Assembly (NCBI GenBank): GCA_030765065.1
Contig: CM060975.1
Coordinates: 263,261,816-263,325,815, forward strand
Origin: Deroplatys truncata
Taxonomy: Eukaryota; Arthropoda; Insecta; Mantodea; Mantidae
DNA length: 64,000 nt
Direction of reading: 5' to 3'
This document shows positions 56,085 to 64,000 of the stretch, in pieces. The notes beneath the pieces were generated by a model. That model had not been told where the DNA came from. It ran no database searches and was given only the letters and a program-made list of their open reading frames with translations. Each line of letters starts with the position of its first letter. The stretch's first letter is position 1. Made by a program: the position numbers and the translations under genes.

Positions 56085-56855
56085 AGCTTTCCTTTAGTAC
56101 AGCCCCATCGCCTACTGTATATTTCTCCGGGGAGAGTCAATTTGGCACAAGGTACAAATTGTACACTACTAATAATTTAAAAAACATCTCTAATCTTATT
56201 TTCAACTCCTTACCTACATAATGCACCCATACAATGCTGCGTAACACAGCCAGTATATTTATGAGTTACTTCAAATGTAGAATGTATAATACGCTATCCT
56301 TCAGCTATCAGCTACAAGATGGGAAAGCTTTTTTATCGAAACAGGATAAAGAGATGAAATACTTTACTACTTTTCTTGATTTATTATGTGAATAAAGGTC
56401 CAAGTAAACTCATTGTTAGTAAAAATAATTTTACTAGCCTTCATTAACCTTCTCCGTCAATAAGTGTTGAACACCTGTGAATCTTATTCCTATAATGTTA
56501 CACACATATGGAATTTGGGTTTGCCTTGGGACCTATTTTCGCCTTGCGTCTCCCTTTAGCAAATCGTTTATCGTATCTTAAACGTACATTCTCCGATAGA
56601 ACTAGTAAGATTTAACTTATATTGTTACTTTTCTTACCAGTGACTTCATCGGATAGAAAAGAATCCTTGAGAGTCAAATGGATATCATGTGATCATATTT
56701 TGCTAATAATTGCATGTGCAGAAATGCTTTGTTTGCGTGTTGGAGTATCTGAAATATGAAGGAGGATGTGGATAATGCAAATAAAAAACGATAGGAAATA
56801 CGTAAAAAAGAAAATTAATGCACTGTAAGTAAACAGGTGACGTTTTAATTAGCTA
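56085..56855. other. No gene seen
   Basis: AT-rich and unassigned. Confidence 0.5.
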
Positions 56856-56865
56856 CTGACAGTGC

Positions 56866-57147
56866 TCAAAATGGCTGTTGCCAACTCGATACATTTTGTG
56901 CATAGCCTAGTTGTGCGGTGTTGAACTCCAGGAAAGAGTTAAACTCCGGTGTAGAGCGTCCGTGAACATCCACAGCCGTGTTTGTTAGGACGCAAACTGC
57001 CTCTCCAATCCTGGAAACATGGTGTGGGCCGGGTGGCGTCTGTTGACGTTGTCGATACAGTCCACAAGCTTCTCTTGCATTCCTTGGGGGTTCACCGAAG
57101 ATGAGAATCATCTCAGTGTACTCTTCGTTTTTGTACAAGGCCACCAT
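56866..57147 (-). pseudogene. Tc1-like (HTH_DUF4817-type) transposase N-terminal relic
   Basis: A 93-codon open frame begins MVALYKNEEYTEMILIFGEP, then PRNAREACGLYRQRQQTPPG and PHHVSRIGEA. This is the helix-turn-helix start of the same transposase superfamily as 33794-35668: 'EYTEMILIFGE..NAREACRLYRQR.P.R..P' is its usual pattern. The catalytic domain is missing and no inverted-repeat ends are visible. It is a different subfamily from the other relics, judging by sequence. Confidence 0.8.
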
Positions 57148-57154
57148 TGCTCAC

Positions 57155-57950
57155 TCCCACTAGATGGCAGTCACAGATGAATACTGTAAAGTATGAAACT
57201 ATTAAACAAAATAATACAGTAATCACTACCATTGGCTGTCGGTATGGTAATGGACTTTTGTGCATCACGTAACAGCAGATGCAGTACCATTGATAAGTAG
57301 CCCTTTAATTAATGAATGCAACGTCTACTGCTTGTCGCGGAGGCTACGATTTGTTTACTCTCTCCCGTTTTGGAGGCTATAGCGCACAAACAAGAACTTC
57401 AGAGTTTCTAGTTATGGATTTACAAAAAGCATAATCACATGTTAGTGTGTACATCTCCTCAGCACTGAGCATTGTAACGCATATTTTTACATCCTGTATT
57501 CGTGTCCTTTTCTTTTCATGCTACGAAAGGAAAGGAGGTTGCGAAGTGCAACGTGATATCCGTATTGTTTCTCATAAAGTCAATATCTAGAGGTGTTTCC
57601 GACGCAGTAAAACCATGTCTGTTTTAATGAATGTAGCTATATGAGCAAGACAGTTAAGATATAGCTTACGGTCGGTAGAATTTTGATAGAGTTCATGTTG
57701 AAGGAACAAGTGGGTAATATAACTTCACCATTTCTATACCGCCATAAACCGTGACAACGTTTACGAGTAGGCAAAACTTAGACATTACCATAAAAAGGGC
57801 ATTGGAATATCAGAGGCTTAAGTTTAGGTATACTATAATGCCTTGCTGCTTGTTGATTCTTGTTTCTTCGCTTTCCTTCCCTGTGTTCGTTTGCTCTTTT
57901 AGCAGTATAAGATTTATTCTTTAAATTATTTACTGCCTCGTCTAAACATA
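57155..57950. other. No gene seen
   Basis: AT-rich to neutral; nothing recognisable. Confidence 0.5.
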
Positions 57951-57954
57951 TTGG

Positions 57955-59115
57955 GTCATATCAATAAAAAACAAGTACTTACTCAAAGTTTATACTCATG
58001 AGTATGAACACTTTCTGTGATTATTTACTCAGTTCAATGATAACATACTCTTTTTCATAATAATAAAAGCCTACTACCTCATACGAGTATACACTCATCC
58101 CCACAGCCATCTTGTTCACTTAAATGTAAGGATATACTCATGGCATCTACACTCTTTGACCATATACTAACTTGGTTAAGTGTGTGGTGTTATGTTGTTT
58201 GGCATTCTGAATTACAGGAGTAGATTTTGTTGTATTTGGTTCTACCCCATCTAAACTGCTTAGGAATTATCCTGTGTTTTATATAAGTTTCAGCAGAAAT
58301 GTTAGAGAAATATTAGGTCCTTCAAGAAATGAAAAATGAATTGCTGTAAATTAAATTAGCAAAACAACAAATAAAATGAAATAGGTTAAAGTCTAGAATC
58401 CATGAATATTTTCTTTTTGCCTGATTTATTAATAATAAAGTCATAATTATAAGGTGTCAGATGCAAATTCAAATCAGACTGTTTCTAGAATCCTGGGAAG
58501 TTTACACTGTTTTTCTACGAAACAGTTTTGTTATAAGTAACCTAACTTCTTAAGCAACTGAATTTTGGGGTTAGGATTTTACGCAGTAAGCTTAATTAAT
58601 AAATCTGACTTTCAATAATATTTCTAGGTTATGTTTTCATGCAGCAATACAGGATATTGGAGGTATCTGGATTTTGAAGTTAACACTTTACATAGTGTTA
58701 TTTCTAGGTTATGTTTTTCTGAAACAATGCAGAATTTTGGAACATTTTTAATACATATGGCTAGGTTTGTAACTTCTCCACGAGTACTATACAGCTGATA
58801 AACTGTGCCATTCTCTTCATATTTATTTTTAAGTAAAACAAAATCAGTAGATACTCAGAAGTGAGCATGCATCTAACCATTTTCAGCATGAGAGGAGAAT
58901 AAACTCATAAAACTGAGAATATACTAGATTTTATTCATACCAAATAAGAGTATATACTCTTGTAAGATGGATGTCTGAGTATGTTTTACTCTACTTCCAT
59001 TACTTGAGTATGTTCTCAAAATGAAGTAGATACTCAGATGGTTTTATTCTTACCAAACTGAGTATTTACTTGAAAATGTGAAGCATACACTATATACTCA
59101 TTTTATTCATATAGT
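57955..59115. mobile_element. Inverted-repeat element with TACTCA/TGAGTA arrays
   Basis: The flanks at 57955-58180 and 58850-59115 are roughly inverted copies. ATATCAATAAAAAACAAGTA ... TTATTTACTCAGTTCAATGA on the left pairs with the complement of the right end, ATATGAATAAAATGAGTATA ... AGTAAATACTCAGTTTGGTA. Both arms are crowded with TACTCA / TGAGTA hexamers. The centre (58190-58850) contains a direct repeat (TTATTTCTAGGTTATGTTTT at about 58700, a similar one at about 58620) and is non-coding. Probably a non-autonomous foldback transposon. Confidence 0.6.
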
Positions 59116-59119
59116 CCTT

Positions 59120-60280
59120 TATGTTTAACGTTATAGAATTACCAACCAAATGGAATCTCTTCATATACGATTGAATCACCTAACATTATCTCTGTGAATG
59201 TTTCTGAAACGAGAGGTGCCTTTGCTGCGCTGATTTCACAGAATTGAAGTCAGACAAGCAACTAAACGTTGCCTTTAATAGTTTTAACAATCACAAGAAA
59301 GTCTTTCTAGCACAAAGTTACACTTCGTAAAGATAATGTTAAAAGCTGAAGACATAAACGATTAGAATACCAGTGGCAATCTTTGCCAAATAGTGTACGA
59401 GATGACAAACATTTTCGCACTGAACTTTCTTAGTATTAGCTTCACGTATATACGCACATGCTAGAATTGGATTTACAAATGCGACAGAAAACACAAGATT
59501 ACTAGGTGATACAACCATTCGGAAATATATCATTATTTAACTATACTTTAAATAAAGTTGTTTCCTTCTGAGTATGCTAATCAGTAATTACCAAGGGATT
59601 CAGAATGGCTCCTCTCCGAACCCAACAGATTTTTTTCACGTATTTAAAGTACATTTTGTATTTCGAATGTTGTCAAATGAGGGGAGGAATGTGGCTTAGA
59701 TTTGCACTTGAATTAGAAAAAACAAAACCAGAAAATAATTATCAACGTCCCGAAAGTGAGTCCAATTTGAGAACATCGGAAGCTTCGTTAACGCTGTTTT
59801 CTCAGCTCACGATGTAATGTGGCATAATGTTCATTTTCAAGATATGAGATAAACAGACGCATATTTTTATGATTATTTATTCTAATGTTTGAGAAAACAA
59901 ATGCACTGTCTGACAATTACAACTACCTAGGTTCGAATCCTACTTACACGTCATGTTTGTAAGTAAAATGACAATGTTTTATGTACAGCAAAGCCACATA
60001 CTTTAAATCACAACAAGTTTAGGATACTCATGCTTAAGCACAGAAAGGTAGAGTAAGCATCCTCATTTTCAAAACAAATGCGCCAAAGAATGAAGGCAGT
60101 AATAGAAGTGGAAGGTTATACACATCTATTAGTAAGTTATTTTATACATATATTTTTTTCATTTAAGAATGTTTATTTTCACATAGATAGGTTTTTAAAA
60201 TGAAGAAGACTGCAACAGGTTTTTCATTTGAGCATAAAATAAAATAATCCTTTACAATTGTTCATTTTTTCATGTACGTA
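59120..60280. other. No gene seen; B-box-like scrap
   Basis: AT-rich. A GGTTCGAATCC sequence at about 59931-59941 is a perfect tRNA B box, but no matching A box or cloverleaf is visible. Confidence 0.45.
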
Positions 60281-60284
60281 ATGT

Positions 60285-60770
60285 AAGGCAACCATGAGCC
60301 TCGTCTATTACGTAGAAAGCGCTGACCGACCGACGACTGGCCGGCTGTAGAGATGAGAGATATGGGGAGGAGGAGCGCTCTCCCACTCCCGTAAATTCCA
60401 ATATAATTCTTCTGGAAGCTCCATTCCCTTTCTCAAGAAGATTCCAGAAGCTTCCGCAGTTTTGTGAGAGAGAGAAAGAGAGAGAACTTGCTCACAATTG
60501 AATCAGTGGGATAGAGTGATTCTTGATGTAAAGGTAAGTGCTGGTTACTCAGCATTTTCTACGAGTAATTTAGTTACTGTGACGGACAGTACTGCGGGAG
60601 ATTAGAGAAATCTTTGTTGACGCTCCAGCGAGTGAAGCAGAAGGAAGAAGCAGTGAAAGCTGTTCTACATCAGTTAAGTGAAATGACAGTGAAAACTGGA
60701 CGAAGTCACCCAAATGTCAGGAGTGTGATCTGAACGGCAGGATGCAGGAAATACTTTATAATTATTAAGT
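60285..60770 (+). promoter_or_regulatory. Heat-shock-element module with leader (module P4), perfect HSE
   Basis: Bases 60437-60454 read GAAgaTTCcaGAAgcTTC, a perfect four-unit heat-shock element. A second array (TTCtgGAAgcTCC) lies at 60410-60422. TATATAAG is not present at the expected place; purine-rich GAGAGAGAAAGAGAGAGA occupies it. The leader matches P2 closely: GTGCTGGTTACTCAGCATTT, GATTAGAGAAATCTTTGTTG, GACGCTCCAGCGAGTGAAGC and GAAATGACAGTGAAAACTG. Upstream GACCGACGACTGGCCGGCTG and AGAGAT also match P2. No ORF follows. Confidence 0.72.
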
Positions 60771-60956
60771 GAAATGAATATTCTGCTCATTTTCACTGAC
60801 TTCGTGACTTTGAAGCCATGAGAGATATGCGAAAAGTTATATCAGAAAAAATATGGAACTCATTAAAATGTGTTGTAGTTTAGAAATATCCCTTTCTGTG
60901 TGTTCACGTTTAAAGCGCATCATCTACAAAAACACGATTAAAAGTTTTCTATTCTT

Positions 60957-61319
60957 TATACTTTATCTACCACCTACCTAGTGTGTGATTATGCGTCTGT
61001 GAACAGCATAACTCGAAAGTAAAAACTAGCATAAATACCACACTTGATAACTAAGTTCTGTATCTTCCAAAGATGAGACATGAAGATTTTCAAGAAAATT
61101 CCTCCGCTCCAAACTACCCTTTAAATTAAACATTCTCCGACCTTTTTTATTTTCTCAAAAGTGGCCCTAACGATTTGGATTAAAATACCATATATTTAAC
61201 AAACTTACATGACAAATTAATAAAATATACAATTTGAATTTTTTGGGAATAGCCTATGAAGTCCTCACCTGAAAGAATTTTTTTATTATTTTGTTGTAAG
61301 TAATAAAGGTTAAGAGATA
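60957..61319 (-). repeat. Family-H repeat, reverse strand, 3' part of a split copy (copy 12a)
   Basis: Contains TATACTTTATCTACCACCTA, a short GTGTGTGATTATGCGTCTGT microsatellite remnant, AACAGCATAACTCG, ACTTGATAACTAAGTTCTGT and TTTTCAAGAAAATTCCTCC. It runs up to GGTTAAGAGATA (61308-61319), where mariner 2 is inserted. The segment between the 3' end and the microsatellite is deleted. Confidence 0.85.
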
Positions 61320-62559
61320 AGAGGGCTGTCCCAGAAGTACCCGACCTAACAAAGAAAACACAAAATCTTTGGGAAGAAACATGTTTATTTCTCTACAGTC
61401 TCCTTTCAGATCGATACCCTTTTCCCAGCGATGTTCAACAGCTTCGATACCCTGTTTATAGTGAGAACCGTCGAGTTCTGCAAAATAGCCATCAATGCAA
61501 ACTCCACCTCTTCATTGTTGGCAAATCGTTTACCACAAGCCATTTCCTCAACTTTGGAAACAGAAAATAGTCAGAGCGGGCTAAGCTGGTGAATAGGGTA
61601 CATGAGGAAGCTTTTTCGAACCTTAACTCATTGATTTTCGCCATGTCGATAATGGATGTGTGAACTGGTGCATTGTCTTGATGAAACAGAACTTTCTTTT
61701 TCGCTAAATGCGGCCGTTTTTTCTTGATTTCATCTTTCAAACGCTGCAATAAGTTTGCATAATACTCGCCATTGTTTGCTTTTCGATGAAAATTATCCCA
61801 CGCACATCCTAAAAAACTGACGCCATGACCTTTCCTGCAGATGGAACAGCCTTCGCCTTCTTTGGAGCCGACTCTCCCCTTTCAATCCACTGTTTTGACT
61901 GTTCCTTCGTCTCAGGTGTGAAGTCATGGACCCATGTTTCATCCCTGGTTATGAATCGACATAAATACTCGGCTTTATTGCAGCGAAATGTCGCCAAATA
62001 CTCGACTGAAACATTCTTACGACGATGGTTTTGTTTTGTTGTGAGTAAACGCGGCACCCATCATGCGCACAGCTTTCTTATGTCCAAATTTTCGGTTAGT
62101 GTGCGATGTGTAGCACTTTTTGAAATGCCTACGATGTCTGCTAGCTCGCGCACTTTCAGTTGATGGTTATGCGATAACATTTTGTAGATTTTCTTCACAA
62201 TTTCTGGCGTGGTCACCTCATTTGGCGATGTTCGTCTTGGCAGCTCGAACGGCCTCGCTTAAACTCTGCCACCCAATGCAGACTCCCCCAGAATAGAATC
62301 TAGCTCAGCTTTAATATTAGTTGGACTAAGACCTTTCAAATGAAAGTATTCTATCACATAACGATGGCCAGTTTTATCCATGTTTACAAATTCGCTGAGA
62401 GAGTTCACTATTAATGGCTGCCAAACAATTACTAACCAACGTAGCATCGTCAAACTTCAAACTTAAGCTTTATAACGGTGGTACTTTCTACCATAGTTAT
62501 TTGTTTGAAACAACAAGTGCTATATTACTTCAGGTCGGGTCCTTCTGGAACTGCCCTCG
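61320..62559 (-). mobile_element. Mariner element (mariner 2), inserted at TA in family H
   Basis: Terminal inverted repeats of about 27 bp: the left reads AGAGGGCTGTCCCAGAAG then TACCCGACCT, and the complement of the right end reads CGAGGGCAGTTCCAGAAG then GACCCGACCT. Both sides are flanked by TA (61318-61319 and 62560-62561). Removing the element and one TA restores family H (GAGATA|GACTAAAACGTACT). The length of 1240 bp is near complete. It is a different mariner lineage from mariner 1 by its ends and protein. Confidence 0.95.
61388..62381 (-). pseudogene. Mariner DD34D transposase, broken
   Basis: The start is at 62381 (MDKTGHRYVIEYFHLKGLSP), then ELDSILGESAL. There is a frame break near 62270, after which VAEFKRGRSS-type coding continues. 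VRELADIVGISKSATHRTLT keeps the second helix-turn-helix. PRLLTTKQNHRRKNVSVEYL and FITRDETWVHDFTPETKEQS carry the first catalytic Asp. The frame breaks again near 61805. LFHQDNAPVHTSIIDMAKIN holds the second Asp, and TSLARSDYFLFPKLRKWL the third (its usual SPDLAPSDY start is degraded to TSLARSDY). The C-terminus is frame-broken. All three catalytic Asp codons persist, unlike mariner 1. Confidence 0.92.
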
Positions 62560-63007
62560 TAGACTAAAACGTACTAGAACAGAAAATGTATATCTCTTTA
62601 AAGCACCAGCGTATTTCAAAGAAACGTTTGTGTCACCAGCGTTTCCGAGATATCGGTTATTATTGGTTTGAGTGTTTAGTAACTTGTCATTTGTTAAAAG
62701 TGTTGCCGCTATTTAGTTGCTTCTCGCGATGTTGTGGAAAGGGTGTGGAATTTCGAGACCAGCATATAGCGACCTGGTTTTGAACATATGACTATCGATT
62801 TGCTTTCCTGTCTCACTCTTGTAGCTTCAACTAAATGTGTAATGAAATTATTTTTGCAAGGGTTCTCTAAAAAAACATTCTATTCTAGTTCTCGATTAAA
62901 ATGAAGCAAATAGAAAATAAGCTCTTATGAGAACAGTTTGTAGAAACTATATAAGAATAATCGACAGTGATTATAAAAAGTCATGTGAATGTAAAACATC
63001 AGATTTA
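62560..63007 (-). repeat. Family-H repeat, reverse strand, 5' part of the split copy (copy 12b)
   Basis: Resumes TAGACTAAAACGTACTAGAA, then ATGTATATCTCTTTAAAGCA, CCGAGATATCGG, TTGCTTCTCGCGATG and AGCATATAGCGACC. It ends AAAAAGTCATGTGAATGTAA then AACATCAGATTT, the complement of the family 5' end. Confidence 0.88.
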
Positions 63008-63009
63008 TT

Positions 63010-63800
63010 ATTTTCGCTTAGGTGAGGTCATTTCCCAGTTTTAGTACATAAACAGTTCAATGCTATTTTCATTTTGTAGCGTTTGCAGCTAACCCCAAAT
63101 TGATTATGCTGAAATTGTTTCTAACAGTATATTTATTCTAATTAAAGTAATAGAAATTAAAGAACCACTTTTTATATTAAAGGAATTGCGAGTTTTGTAT
63201 CTGGTGTTGCAAATCAGAATTTTACTTATGAAACTTGCATTATTACTTTTCAGTGCAGAAATGATATACATTAAAATAACTTTAGAAGAAGAGAAACTAA
63301 AACACTTGGCACAGGTATGTACTGAAGTACTAGTCTACAGCTCCAAGTTAGCCATTGCACACAGGAATCAATTCTAACTTTTGTCATAAAGTGCAAGAGA
63401 AGGAAGGTAAGGTTGTCCAGCAAGGGCTGAACTTGTGCCCTTTGTTGTGTGGTTTCCATTCCTCCGAGGGAGAGTTTGCTGGAACCACTAAAAAGCCACT
63501 CGGCCAACTATTCTCCGGGCAAGCTATCGGCTTTTCCTTCCAGTTGGAGTCTTTACGCCTTCCCTCTTCATAACGTTTAGTGTGCTATATCCGCTCTAAC
63601 GAAGAAAAACATGCGACTTCTTCGATTTCAGACACCATTTTCTGCAGAGAGAAACTTTACAATATCGAAGACAGTAAACTGTTATTCACGAAAGAGTAGA
63701 AAATGTGCTATATGAAGTCTCTACGTAAATAAAGGCTTCATTGGAAACCATGTTTTGAAATAAAAGCTTCTATGTTTCCATTGTTTCTGAAGCACTATAC
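63010..63800. other. No gene seen
   Basis: AT-rich. Opposed open frames at 63271-63573 overlap each other and carry no domain. Confidence 0.5.
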
Positions 63801-63802
63801 AA

Positions 63803-64000
63803 TAAAATATGAATGTATTACATTTGCATGCCTTTCTCTACTCATAACTAATAAAAATCATTCTTATAAGAGCTTCTATCCACTTCATGTTAATCAAGAC
63901 AAACACTTATTACACACTTAATCATTTCGTTGTAGTTATAAGAAGAATACAGCAGGCTAAAGCGATACTCAGGTGTTTAAAAAGCATATGCCTATTATAG
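63803..64000 (+). repeat. Family-H repeat, 5' end, cut by the window edge (copy 13)
   Basis: AATATGAATGTATTACATTT, GCATGCCTTTCTCTACTCAT, CTTCTATCCACTTCATGTTA and ATCATTTCGTTGTAGTTATA follow the family-H 5' order. The copy continues past the window. Confidence 0.8.

Noticed and set aside
59925..59950. tRNA gene from the perfect B box GGTTCGAATCC
   Set aside because: No A box at the right distance and no cloverleaf can be drawn.
60526..60540. Splice donor AAGGTAAGT in module P4 as a conserved intron start
   Set aside because: The matching position in module P2 reads AAAGTACTGG, so the donor is not conserved in the family.
63271..63573. Overlapping ORFs on both strands near the window end
   Set aside because: Mutually overlapping, no domain, no repeat family match.
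1..64000. CRISPR arrays, operons, phage or bacterial insertion sequences
   Set aside because: Direct repeats found are diverged tandem units or transposon arms; gene content and composition are those of an animal nuclear genome.

Overview
This is an AT-rich stretch of an arthropod, almost certainly insect, nuclear genome. The evidence is its mariner relics, several tRNA-headed SINE families, three kinds of LINE fragment and dense microsatellites. It has no operons, no bacterial-type gene spacing and no convincing intact host gene. The repeat mix suggests a large repeat-rich genome, possibly a hemimetabolous insect, but I cannot name the species from sequence alone. Nearly everything recognisable is mobile DNA in various stages of decay.

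Layout. 0-9 kb: a LINE 3' end, SINEs on both strands, two fragments of a microsatellite-bearing repeat (called family H here), and a complete but dead mariner (4336-5625). 9-16 kb: three larger family-H copies. 16-21.3 kb: a heat-shock-element/TATA module, an LTR-like unit starting with a perfect palindrome, a SINE, and a decayed LINE with RNase H and reverse transcriptase remnants. 23-31 kb: Tc1-like transposase relics, a foldback MITE, the first of three related LTR/leader units, and an internally deleted MITE. 31.8-38.3 kb: the best-preserved family-H copy, a tandem repeat of about 230 bp, a Tc1-like element with terminal inverted repeats near 280 bp, a second heat-shock module and another transposase relic. 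39-44.7 kb: an inverted-repeat element with a flipped inner segment, a SINE, a family-H copy split by a LINE 3' fragment with a target-site duplication, and a minisatellite of eight units. 45-53 kb: three reverse-strand family-H copies, a transposon-type ORF relic and two more LTR/leader units, one nested in family H. 54-64 kb: two more heat-shock modules, a TACTCA/TGAGTA-rich inverted-repeat element, and a second mariner (61320-62559) inserted at a TA inside a family-H copy.

Two things stand out. First, four dispersed modules of about 500 bp (16.2, 36.5, 54.2 and 60.3 kb, two per strand) share heat-shock-factor-type GAA/TTC arrays and a common purine-rich leader; three also keep a TATATAAG box. 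They look like a repeat family carrying a heat-inducible promoter. Second, family H has sub-terminal inverted repeats (ACTTTCTCTA / TAGAGAAAGT) and, at one fixed internal position, a microsatellite that differs from copy to copy. This matches the Helentron-derived HINE/DINE layout. Nested insertions into family H give relative ages: family H is older than mariner 2, the LTR unit and the LINE fragment that interrupt it.
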